Positions 1 to 11,400 of a DNA stretch of 64,000 nucleotides are shown one piece after another. The DNA lies in contig NC_134834.1 in NCBI RefSeq assembly GCF_004210375.1, forward strand, positions 161,219,290 through 161,283,289. Direction: 5' to 3'. This stretch comes from Tachypleus tridentatus (taxonomy: Eukaryota > Arthropoda > Merostomata > Xiphosura > Limulidae). Position 1 is the stretch's first letter. The number at the start of each line of letters is the position of its first letter. A program made the position numbers and the translations under genes. A model generated the notes under the pieces. That model had not been told where the DNA came from, made no database searches, and saw only the letters and a program-made list of their open reading frames with translations.

Positions 1-96
1 CACAAATAATATTTTATACATTTTTAGATGCGCGTCGTGGCAGACTCGAGAAACATAACATTACAAACAGTTTATTAATTTAACGAATGTTTTAAT

Positions 97-396
97 ATGA
101 AACAGTTATGTATATTTTCCCCGAAGAAGCCACAAAAGCGAAACATTAGTTTAAATAAAAAGATATTCTTTTATATTTTTCTGGAATGTAAAGGTCGTTT
201 TATCTTAACCTTTATAAAAACTTTAAAACAAAAAAGCACAACAATTATATGTTTCCTCGTAACAACAATTATCTACCTGATATTGACACGTCATGTTGCT
301 AAGAGCAAAACCTTAGAAACCAGTTCTACAGAGGAGTGTAAAAGATATTATAAGCTAAGTTCTAGAGAAAATGGATTTCCTTTCTTTTCGCATTAG
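97..396 (+). CDS. possible first exon of the tetraspanin-like membrane protein
   Basis: An open frame of 99 codons starting at ATG 97. Residues about 48-66 form one hydrophobic stretch (TTIICFLVTTIIYLIL) preceded by a Lys/Arg-rich segment, as expected for a cytosolic N-terminus and a first membrane segment. It overlaps the next open frame (from 371) in a different frame, and I found no convincing intron between them. If it belongs to the same protein, a one-base assembly error or a real frameshift within about 359-394 would have to join them, giving four membrane segments in all. Otherwise it is a chance AT-rich frame or leader sequence. Weak call. Confidence 0.22.
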   Translation: MKQLCIFSPKKPQKRNISLNKKIFFYIFLECKGRFILTFIKTLKQKSTTIICFLVTTIIYLILTRHVAKSKTLETSSTEECKRYYKLSSRENGFPFFSH

Positions 397-723
397 TCGT
401 GCAATTTTAATTTACTATCAGTCAATGGAAACATCACTGCCACTATCAAAGTTATATCTTCTTTTTGTTTATGGTATTTTAGTGGTGTTGGCTTTAATTT
501 ATTTAAAGCTTAGTAGATCAATCTACATAATATATTTGCCAAAGACTACTAAGTTCATGATATTTTTCCTGTGCGCTATAATTTCGCTAATTGTGGGCAC
601 ACTTGTCTTTGAAATCGTGTTCCTCACATATATACAAAAAATAACGCACGAAGAAAATAACCATGGCTGGAAATTAAAAAGCTATCTCATCTCAATTATG
701 AACAAAAAATACCCTGATTTTGG
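371..723 (+). CDS. tetraspanin-like membrane protein, exon with two membrane segments
   Basis: ATG at 371 opens 117 codons plus two bases and ends at a strong donor (GG|gtaagt). Two long hydrophobic segments are seen, LYLLFVYGILVVLALIYL and FMIFFLCAIISLIVGTLVF, split by a short basic loop. A charged stretch with GWKLKSYL and KKYPDFG follows. The spacing resembles membrane segments 2 and 3 of tetraspanins, with the start of the large extracellular loop. The two leftover bases GG join the exon at 991 in frame after a 267-bp intron. Family assignment rests on layout only: no CCG motif is visible in the loop. It could be another small multi-pass family. Confidence 0.48.
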
Positions 724-990
724 GTAAGTCATGAGACTTGACGATATTGGTTTTTAACTTTTACAAATAGCTTGATTATGTCATGTCAGAAGTATTTCAC
801 TGTGAAAGATATATGGAATTGATTGTACTGAGGTCGTCATTAATTAGCTGTATCTTTAAACATGTTATGCAATCAATAATTAACAAAACATCTTTTGTGT
901 TTTTACAAATTACTGTATATTTACATCCATGCAATTGTAGTTGCTGGTCCTAGAGATTTCTTCAATCACGTGTATCTATACTATCCGTAG

Positions 991-1222
991 GTATATGAGA
1001 CTAATGGCTTATTCTCCATGTTACAAAAACCACAGACCTGATTATTTAACACATTTAAATCTGCTTTCTGTTGTCAGTTATCCTGATTATAAAAGATGTC
1101 ACAAGGGGTGCTCAGTGGAAGGTTCGTATTTACATAACCTGAGGAACCTCATAATCTACTATGCCGGATTTATAGTATTCGTAAGTCTTGGGTCATGTCT
1201 GCTACTCCTTCAGGTGTTAAAG
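991..1222 (+). CDS. tetraspanin-like membrane protein, exon with the cysteine loop and last membrane segment
   Basis: The acceptor (ccgtag|G) at 990/991 restores the frame from the previous exon: one base completes Gly, then 77 codons follow. The piece carries SPC and CHKGC cysteines, a GC pair about 15 residues before a long hydrophobic segment (LIIYYAGFIVFVSLGSCLLL), and ends QVLK. In tetraspanins a GC-type cysteine also precedes the fourth membrane segment. A donor (AAG|gtgaga) ends the exon in phase 0, which matches the phase-0 start of the kinase exon at 2306. Without splicing the frame runs VRF and stops at 1232-1234, a normal place for a tetraspanin to end. So this may be either an internal exon or the last exon of its own gene. 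Confidence 0.48.
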
Positions 1223-1234
1223 GTGAGATTTTAG

Positions 1235-1393
1235 CTCAAATCGTGTAACTATTATATTTACTGAAAATCTCTCAGCCAATTATACAATACAGTAAAAATC
1301 TTCATTAGAACAACATTGAATGATTATCTGTTTAAATACTTATTGATGATTGGACACTAACTAAATGTTAGAATTATGTTTCACCAACAGCGG
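1235..1393. other. short spacer with no feature
   Basis: AT-rich DNA between the last membrane exon and a SINE. No AATAAA signal is seen here; the first on this strand is near 1780. That is mildly against a gene end at 1234. Confidence 0.5.
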
Positions 1394-1668
1394 GGCTCGG
1401 CACGACCAGGTGGGTTAAGCCGTTCGATTCGTAATCTGAGGGTCGCGGGTTCGAATCCCAGTCGCGCCAAATATGCTCGCCCTTACAGCCGTATGAGCGT
1501 TATAAATGTGACGGTCAATCCCACTGTTCGTTGGTAAAAGAGTAGCCCAAGAGTAGGCGGTGGGTAGTGATAACTAGATGCCTTCCCTCTTGTCTTACAC
1601 TGCTAATTTAGAGACAGCTAGCGCAGATAGCCCTCGAGTAGCTTTACGCGAAATTCAAAACAAACAAT
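1394..1668 (+). repeat. tRNA-derived SINE (family 1), full length
   Basis: The head is tRNA-like, with an anticodon-loop-like TTCGTAA and a B-box-like GGGTTCGAATCCC. It is followed by the conserved tail seen in all family-1 copies here (GCTCGCCC..., GTGACGGTCAATCCCACT, AAAGAGTAGCCCAAGAG, GTCTTACACTGCTAA) and an A/C-rich end. Near-identical tails at 20987, 40078, 50537 and elsewhere establish the family. Confidence 0.9.
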
Positions 1669-2305
1669 ATAATTAATATTTGCTGACAAACGTATATTTG
1701 TGTGGTAAATTGTTGTTTTATAATACTTTATATAATTCAATATATGTAGTGCGTATTGGTATAGACATTTTTTTACTAATAATAAACTTTATAATTGGAA
1801 ATTTGCGTGTCTTTAAGTACAAAACTATACAAAGGACTATCTGTGCTCAGCTCACAACGAGTATGGAAACTTAATTTTTAGCGGCATAATCCCGCCGCTT
1901 TGCTAACGGAAGTCTCCAGATTTCTTATTTGTCTTTAATAGACACACAACGTTTCGCTTTACAGCTTCGTCAGGTGTGTTCCAGTCAAACACTAACCGTA
2001 ATTGCCAGTACAAAGCTTCCTAGTGTTTAATTAATATATTTCAAACTGTAGTGTTCATTGTTACTTTTGAGTTATTTTACTGATATTTTCCCACGGCAGT
2101 CTTGGTTTTAGTGTTGTTGTTGTTTTTTATTTACAGTCTTAGGATTATATAATTCAAAAGCTTCTCTTTGATTATTTCACTGGTGTCAGAACATTGGGTT
2201 CACAGTTGCACTGTGAATACATCATTGGCTTTGAATTATTACTTCATTGTTACAAAATTAATAACTACGTGTCTTTAACAGTATACACAATTTATTAAAA
2301 AATAG
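1669..2305. other. intron or intergenic DNA
   Basis: No coding signal except a hammerhead-like motif on the minus strand near 1925-1980. The 64-codon frame in 1680-1874 is AT-rich and uses a non-ATG start. Confidence 0.5.
1925..1982 (-). ncRNA. hammerhead-ribozyme-like core, probably Penelope-like element remnant
   Basis: Read on the minus strand, the order is CTGACGA, a short hairpin (AGC...AGC), then GAAAC. This is the CUGANGA - stem II - GAAA core of hammerhead ribozymes. The core is flanked by ACACAC on one side and GTGTGT on the other, which can pair. Penelope-like retroelements are known to carry hammerhead motifs in their end repeats, and a decayed Penelope-like element lies at 49.5-51.5 kb. 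No complete third stem or cleavage site was identified, so activity is not claimed. Confidence 0.35.
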
Positions 2306-2439
2306 GAACTGAAAAACTGCTCACTTGTTGGGCTGGACGGAAAACTGACGGACAAAGAAATCATGATAAAGTTAAGCAGTATTGTTTCTCAGGGAAATCC
2401 CAATATGAAATATAGAAAAATATCAGAAATCGGCCATGG
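2306..2439 (+). CDS. PAK-like kinase, exon 1 of 7 seen (lead-in and glycine loop)
   Basis: Starts in phase 0 after aatag and ends GG|gtaagt. It encodes the conserved stretch just before the PAK kinase domain and the first half of the glycine loop. The acceptor has a weak pyrimidine tract. An in-frame TAG lies immediately before it, so translation must enter by splicing. The first 15 residues ([14 protein letters not shown]) do not resemble the usual basic PAK linker. Confidence 0.82.
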
Positions 2440-5400
2440 GTAAGTCTCATTGTAATAAGTATCTCAGCAGATTTTTATTTTATTTAAATTTATGATAAAT
2501 TGAGTGTGCTAAGTGTTCTTATTAGAACTTGAGTCTTTGGATTGAGGTTCTGTATGTGAGTTTTTTAGTCCGAAGTAAAATCGCTTGTGATTTTGCGAAA
2601 GGATTCAGAAGAAATAAATGTAACAGATAAAAAGATAGCACTAATTAATTATAAGGTATTGTTTAACTTTAGCTGTATCTCTTAATCAGCTTGATTTTCT
2701 AAGACCATATGTTGATTTTTTTTAAAAAAACTGCTGTTGTACCTTGATTTGTTTTAAAAGCTTTTCAACTGAGTGAATGTATGACATTAAACTGATCATT
2801 TTGTAAATTTTACGTCACAAATTCTTTCTTTATGTTCCAAATACTATTAAAAAGCAGGCGTCATGATCGAAACTAAATATTAAAACAAGGGTTAATTAAA
2901 TGTCATATAGTGGCCACTGAAATAAAATGTTTTTATACTTTCTTCGTAATACTTTGCACTTTCACAGTAATTCACTTTTTCCTTGTGTAGAAGAAAAAAT
3001 TACCAGCGTTGTAAACATGTTAACAGGCATCAATTATCAATTTATTTATTTTATTAGTATTATGATTTTTAGTTATTAAAATTACAAATGCATAGATATT
3101 TTATTAGTTTCAATGACTTCTTCCGATATAGTGCATTACCTTCAGTTACATAAATGGCTATTCGTCTTCAGTTCTGCCCACTATAAGCAGAAATGTTTTT
3201 TACGCATGTCATATGCCTCCTGCCGCTTCTTTCATATAAATTACCCTGGGAAAACCCTCCACTAATAAAAACGCTGCATGTGCTTGTTAAGCATATAACT
3301 CTATTCAGTTTTATCAGACTATCATTTCTTTTGTGGCAGGGTTCGTATTTAGAAGTTTAAAATTGTTCTTCCTAATTACAACTATTCAAGTTGTACTTCC
3401 AAAGAGATTTATTTTATCAATCGTTTATATTATACAGCTTACGTCTTTATCTTTAATATACTATCCAATCATAATTGTTATTATTTTTTCTTTCTCACAC
3501 GTTTATATTCATCTATCAAAGAATTTGTTTGATCTGTTATTTACCATTAATTTTAAAATTAATGTTGCCACTTTGTGTGTCACACCACCAACAGTCACTT
3601 TTCCATTGGCGGCAGGTGAGAGTGATTTGCCATTGGATTTATACGTGGATGTTTTCCGAGGTACTGGTTGTTACATGGATTAACTACCTTCTATTGAACT
3701 TGAATCACTTCCTCAAGAACATGCCAAATCTATCCAGTCTGAAAAATATCGCACCCAGATTTTGCTACTTCTTCCTATGTCCCTGTCAGTGGAACCAGCT
3801 AGGCCTCGTATGGTCTTTTTGTACATGATTCTATGGCTTGTGTTGTTTCATCCCTCTCTCCAATTTTCTATGATCTCTGTCCTCCTGTTTTACATGGTAT
3901 TTCTTCTTGTCCTTATTTAGTTTTCCTACTTTCCTCTGATATAAGAGTTTTTGCGTGATATTTTGCTTTCCAATTGGTTGAGGCTGCCAACATGTCTCAC
4001 TTGACATAGTCTATCATCAGTTTGCTTTGGGATACCATTAAGCTGGTTAACTCCAACATTTGAGGAATATTATGCCAATATGGTGGCAATACGTGATTTT
4101 CTGCTGCGTTTAAACCATATCCAATTTCAAACCTTTGTCTACCCTTTTTGTCTGCCATGTATCGTGTTCTCCAGGCTATGCATTGATGGTTGAGTTTATT
4201 CAGGGACAGCCTCTCCCTTATTATTTTCACAATGGCTTATTAGTCATCCTTTTATGTTGCCTTACACACGTCGTTCCTTTGTTATTGATATCTTCCGGGT
4301 CTCGATGTGGCCTTGTCCCAGGTTTGTCTGTCAACACTTATTTCAGAGAATTACACATTGCGCCCTTTCTTTATTGGTATGTATAAACCATGTTACTGAT
4401 ACTTTGCAATCTCGTATGGAATCCTTTACTATTTCTTTCTTGATAGATTGTTTGTTGCAGTGTAAACCACGAGAAACCCCTATTCCTGTTCTAGTCCTTC
4501 TCAGACCTTACCTGTTCCTTCTTTTAGGGGTTTTGTATCTCGTTATTTTCCTAGAGGATCAGCGTGTTTATCAGGTTCTATCAGATGGACTTTTACTACA
4601 ATTTCTTTCACCACCTTCTACATCCACAGGCCCACACTTCCTTTTCTCTGTCTCAGGATTCTGTTACCAATTAACAGCAGTCAAATGTGGTTGACGCTTT
4701 TCTGTCATAACAGGCCATCAGACGTGTGACTGATGATTCTCTCAGTTTGTATTGCAGGTGTTTTATATTCCCTTCTCCCAAAAAATGTAAACTGGCAACC
4801 AGTCATAAAATTATCCTACTTCAAAAGTTCAAAATATTTCTCAATCTCCTTTGTCTCACTATGGACTTTTTCTTCGCCCTCAGGTGAGTTTTTTTGCCGA
4901 TTATGGATGACCAAGTTGGATGTTACGAACGTTAATTCACATATCCCAATAGTTATGATCATATCTTTGGTTTGTCCATCAATTGGTGAGTTAACAGTTA
5001 TGCACACTAACCTTTGGGCAGGTTTTGGCCACAGATGTTTTTGTTGCATAGTTTGAGTTTTTCTTGTCATCTCTATGATCTCGGGATGCATTTTCATGCT
5101 AACACCCAAGATGTCCATATCACTGGAAATAATATTTCCATTATACATTCTTCTATTTGTTGCCTCCCCTGATGATTTACATTATTTACATTATTATGTA
5201 ACTAATAATTACATATTAGTTTTTAAATAATAAATCTATTATTATTTAATAGAAGTTATCTGAACATCTTCTATTGAGAACCAACACTCAAATGGTTCTG
5301 AGTATTTCAATCTTGTTGCATTTCATCTTTCTTGTTTACACAAAATCTATCGAATGAAGTGGTTTGTTGAGCCTCTTTTTTTCTGGTGGCTTTGACTTCA

Positions 5401-8400
5401 GTGGGACATTCCTAACATTGATGTCTTTTCCACATCACACAACCACAAATTACTTCTGCTTTGTTCTGTGATCCTTCGTAACTCTTTAGTCAGGATTGGA
5501 CAAACAAATGATTGTATGTTCATTGGTGCTTCATCCTGCTCTTCCTGTCTTCTGTCGTCGTGTTTGGTTCCTTTTCTGATTCTTAGTGAGCAAATCAGGC
5601 TTGTCCTGATAAGTAGTTTCATTTCTGTTATGTTCCATTTGTTCTTTATGCATTAAAGTTTATCAACATAAATGAAATGTTTTTGGCTATTGGTCTCTGG
5701 GCCAGAGGTTTTCAGCTAATTATCCAACTGTTCCTCATATTGCTGAGTTTCTTACTTAGTTTTCCATCAGAGATCTTCTATTTCTAGTTTTCAGGAGGCT
5801 TTGTCCCACATCTTTCATTTTCCACAATATCAGAGAGTGTTTGTCTCCCTTATGATCTTCATATTGATAAATTTCTTCCAGATTCACCTTCCTCTTATGT
5901 GGGCTGCTTTTCTGGACTGTGGTATTAATATGGTCCTCCATTGCCTCAATTCAACTCGCATTCCACCTGTTCCTTGTATTACCTTTCCCATGAGAGTTAT
6001 TTCCTTCTCATCTTATCTTATGGATGTTGGTGGTTTGATTTATTTACCAGTGATGTTTCATGTACTCTTTATCATCCTACACATCTTCTCCTTTATCCGA
6101 AACACTCTCTTCTTCCCCAAACCTCAGTGGCAAGAGAGTACAACTTCTACTTTTAACCCATTTGCCTTCTTTCCATTTCTCGCCTTTATTCCATGTCTGT
6201 TCTGGAAATACTCTTATTTACTGTATGTGATTTTCAAAGTTATATTGCCCATATGGCTTCCAAATGTGTTGTTCGTTTTCGCCCCTTTATCACTCGGGAA
6301 CTATCCTCTGCTCGTGATATTTCTCCTTCCACCCTCACAAACTGGGTTTTGGCTTTTGATTTTTGTTTAGGATGTAATCTCATTAAACTTGACACCTTAT
6401 CTTCTCTCTGACATTACATCTTTATCATTCACTGGAAGAATGTCTTTAACTGGCCATTAGGGCTACTCCTAATACATTCATATTTCACTATTGTCATAGT
6501 ATCACCATTTATTCTTGTTTGGGTTATCCTTTTCGACATATATCCACTCTTCAAATTTCTGTGTGATGTTTTCAGGGGTCTTATTTCCCATTTTATTGCA
6601 ATTACCCATTGTTTGGATCGCACTTTGTGTCAAATTGTGTCTGACCATGTATACTTTAACTTTCAGAACTTGCGCTTGTTAAACGTCTTGACTTGTGTGG
6701 CTACGCATTGAATACTGTATTGAAGGGGTATTTAACAAGATCATTTGAAGGTTTTCCTGAAGTTAGAATTTCTTTATAAATACGCTCGTACTGGACTATA
6801 CCACTTATGGACTACATGGGTAAAGAAGAAAGAGATATCTACCCATTCTTGCTATCCTTTGTATTAAATAAATCGGTCTGTTCTGTTTTTAAAATAGGGT
6901 TTTGTGGTCACCCATTGCACTGTTTCAGGTGTTTTCGTGTCTCCAGACTCCCTATGAGGTTTAATACTCTTTCTATCTTAGTGGAGTCTGTGGACCGTTA
7001 ATACTCTCCAGTTCTATATTGCTTGTGTAAGTACTGTAAGGGCAACATCCTTAACGATATAATAAAATCCATTCAGTGTAGAGTGGGGTTGTCGTGTTGT
7101 GCTGGTGTAGACGACATGAAATCCTCCATATTAAATCATACAAAAACAAGAGTAAGACGTCAAATTGTGGTTCATTCCTTGAATTGGGATCCCTCATAAT
7201 ACCCACACGTAGATAGATATCTGTTGCCAGTGATCGGATTTTGGATTTAGAGTGGAACCAATGAACATAAATCCTGACACACTTATTACAAATGTCTGTC
7301 TGAAAAGGTTCGCATAATATTGTACTTGAGAGACATATATAGAGGGCAGCACTGAATGAAAATAGTTATTTGTGTGAAAGGAAGAATGTATGTATCGGAA
7401 TTACATTTTCAGTACAGAAGAGTATAACTTTCATAACATTATTACAGAATGTGGGACACAGAAGGAAAATGTATATGCTGGTTAACCAATCTATAGAATG
7501 ATATTCCTGATGTACGGAAAATATGATTTAAATTATAAAATATAGAAACGTTCAATATTAAGACATCTTACCCTTTTCTGGTATGTCAAGTTAACAAAAA
7601 ACGTAGAGTAACAAGTGGTCAGTCTGATTCAAGTGACACAAATGTAACTGTTTCATTTTACATCAACAAAAGTTTGTATTGAAAAATAACTATTTTAGTC
7701 GCAGCAAAAAATAGTTTCACACTTCAGAAAGTGTTGAAAAATTGAAACTAAATAATTGTACATTATCATTTAAAGAGGAAGTTAGACAAATTATTAAAAA
7801 CAAAATAACAGTATAGAATGACATTATTGCTATGACAATGTTTAAAGTACACATGATCACATACAAGCTTTAATTATCCAAATAATCTGTGGTGCAATTA
7901 ATACTGTTATGCATTAAATCATTTATTTTTTATCAGTATATTAGAATCACATTAAATTGTCGATAATTTTGTAATTACAGTAAGATAAACTAAGCATACA
8001 GTTTTTTAACCTTATAGAAATATAAGATTAGAAACATCTGATAATCTATTATTATTTTAAAAGGTACAATAATTTTATTAGTAGCATGGTGTAATATGTT
8101 CATGTACTAGCACATTACTAATGATATTTTGTTCTACCGTTTCAGTGCTTCAGGAACTATTTATACAGCCATTGATAAAGTGACTGGTGTGAAAGTTGCT
8201 GTTAAACAGATAAATTTAAACCAACAAGTGAAAAAAGAACTTCTAATCAGAGAATTATCAGTACTTCAAGAAACGAAACATCCTAATATAGTGAAGTACT
8301 TTGATAGTTATCTTGTTGGTGATGAGCTCTGGGTAAGTGTTGTTAGTGTTACATATTAGTTCTCTTTTATTTTTAATATTACCTCTTATAGAGAGTAGGT

Positions 8401-11400
8401 TAAGGTTCTGTCTTTATTTAGTTAAATGAGTTTATTTCAAGCAATTCTTCATATTTAAGAAAATTTTTTACATATTACTCTTCTAGGTGTGAATTTTTTT
8501 AAAATCCTGGTTATAAATAATACTTGAAAGATCCCTTGTAAGAGACTGTAGATTGGAGCCATATTTGTTTCAGACACAATAATTTTTAACTGATTCTATA
8601 TATATGATTTTGAAATAACTTATACTTCCTTACAGTGTTCCTAGTAGTATACTATCTCTCATCAACACAATATATATCGGTAGCACTCTGTAATTTATTA
8701 CGTTGATTTATCCATTTTCTATGTATGTTTGGTTCACATAGTTTATATGTGGTTGTAGAAATTATTGTATTAAATGTAGCATTATTTGCAAAACTGTAAA
8801 CTTTGTGTGAAATACAATAAATATTAACTTTGAAGTTTCTTACATCAAATACAATCTGAATTGTTTTGTTTATAAATGTTGGATATAAGATAACATCATT
8901 AGTAACTAATATATAAAACAATGTACATTTAAAAAATATAAAAAATCTTTTGTGGTAAAATATAAAAATTAGAAATAGATAAAACTAAGAAAGATGTTGA
9001 AAAGTGGTCTCTTTATTAACACTCTTGAAATTGAATTTGTAATTTTTTTCTATGAACCACACGTCTTTCTAGATAATAAAAATCTAAATATTAAAGAATG
9101 GTTAAGAACTGTTGTTACTTTAGTTCTACCTCATGAATAATTGTTTAAAAACTTTTCTATTTTTATTTGATATATGATTACTGTCTCATTATTATGTATA
9201 ATTTTAGTAAATACTAAAATGTATGTGTAATATTAAATTTTGTTTGTTTAGGTAATAATGGAATATATGGAAGGTGGCTGTTTGACTGACATTGTCAACA
9301 AAACTTGTCTCTGTGAAAATGAAATATCAGTGGTTTGTAAAGAAGTATGTTATATTGATTATTTGTATTTAGTATAGGTTTCATTATAGCAGAGGTATGA
9401 TGATTGTAATTTATGTTTTCAATAATTATTGTAGTTCCTTGTCAAAATATAGGATACTTACTTCCATAAACATTCATTTCCTGAGAAAGCACAATGATTA
9501 TTATGTCATGTTGCTTAGCAAGAAACATATATAGGCTATACCTTTATGTTAAAATAGATTCAAAACACTCACAATAACATAGACATGTAGCAGCGGTGGA
9601 CTTGGCCCTGTTTAGGGGCCGTGCTGTTTCATTACTGGTTAGGACCTATACCATCCCACCAGCACAGAGTTATATATGACCTTTGCACTTTATTTGAGGA
9701 GGCCAAAGTACAATGGCACATTGGCTAGTCTGCCTCTGTCACAATATAATATATCAACCTAATAATCTGAACATAGTTGAGTACTTTCATTTATACAAAA
9801 ACATATATAGGATAAACAATGTGTCTTGATAATAATGCTTTACAACCACTCATTTTATGTCATGTTGCTTAGTAACAAAAGTATAGTGTAATACTGTTGT
9901 TAGTCCATGTACTGAAAGTATAAATGAAATATATAAAACACCTTAATTCAAAATGAATTAGGTTTAAAGTTACCAAAATTGTTGGTCTCAACCTGTAAAT
10001 CCCACACTTTACTCTTGACAGCAGATAATAAAACAAGTAATAAATTAACCTAATAACATGATCAGAGCCAGGTACTTCTGGTAGTTATTAATATAAACAA
10101 GCTTTAATATTTTTTTTTTGTTGTACTTCATGTTTGTATTGTTGTATCCAAATATCATTACATATAAAGTATTGAATACGACAAACACACTAAACTCATA
10201 CTGATATCTTAATATATTTAAAATATTTTCATATTTCATTTAGGTTCTCAAAGGAATAGAGTTTCTGCATACCAATAATGTAATTCACAGAGACATTAAA
10301 AGTAGTAACATATTACTTGGAAAGGACTACAGTATAAAACTAGGTCAGTTTTTAGACATATAATGACTTTGTGAACATGTTCTAAGTACTTTAGCTTGTT
10401 TCTAACACTTTTTATCATAGATTACTTGACCTTCTGACAACACATTATTTTCATTAAAACAAGAGTTTGAGTTACTATTTGCCCGTTGGAAACTAATATT
10501 AATCTGATAGTTTATTTTTCAAAAAGCAGTCTTATGTGAAGACCTTATTTCTAATTATATATATTAATGGAAAGTAACATTTGTCTCAAAGTACTATAAG
10601 CCAGTAATATACAAATAGCAAACAAAAAATAAAACATTGTTTTTTAAAACCTGTCTGTCTGAAATTTAATATTTAAAGTTTTCATTATTATAAAACAAAT
10701 CAACTACAGATGTGTTTTTACTTTTCTATATTTTTCTTAATTTGTCTGTTGTGATTGAAAAATTACAGGTATGTAAGAAAACCATTTTGTTTTATCTTTT
10801 ATGCACCTGTAATTTTGAACCACAATAGACAAGTTAAGAGGAATATGAAAAATGAAATACATCCACAGTTAACTTGTTTTATAATAACTTTTAACTTGTA
10901 CAATATTTCAGTATTTACACAACTCGTATTGAAATATTTAATGTTTTATACCACATGTATAAATAGTGTTTCATAGAAACTTTTGAGTCTCACCATCTAA
11001 CCAAACTGATGAGTTCTAACATTGAATGAAAATCTTGTTTGCCTCTGATTTGTAGGATACAAAAGATAGATTTGAAATACTGTTTCTCACACATTTATAA
11101 GTCACAATGGAGAAACTAAGAACAATGTAAAAACAACACCAACTCTTGTTTTTATAACCAGTTTTAAGCCAGTTGGTTTTAAATATTTTGTTAATTTTCC
11201 ATGGTTAACTCATGATTTTTGTTATTTAATTATATTTTACATGTTTTAACACTAGTAATTTCTAAAATAAATATTTTATTACAAACTATTTGTTCTGGAA
11301 CTAAGCAGATTTGTATGTTGACAAGTTTTATTTGTATATTTGAATGTTAAAATATTTCTATTTTACAATCAATATTATCAATAGGACCAGAATAAATTGA

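Noticed and set aside
4816-5148. 110-codon minus-strand frame
   Set aside because: It is the antisense shadow of the DIRS-like reverse-transcriptase region, which reads on the plus strand.
5801-6370. 189-codon plus-strand frame rich in Phe, Leu and Ile
   Set aside because: It lies in the T/C-rich DIRS-like block, where the recombinase-like signal falls in another frame. The hydrophobic look comes from base composition.
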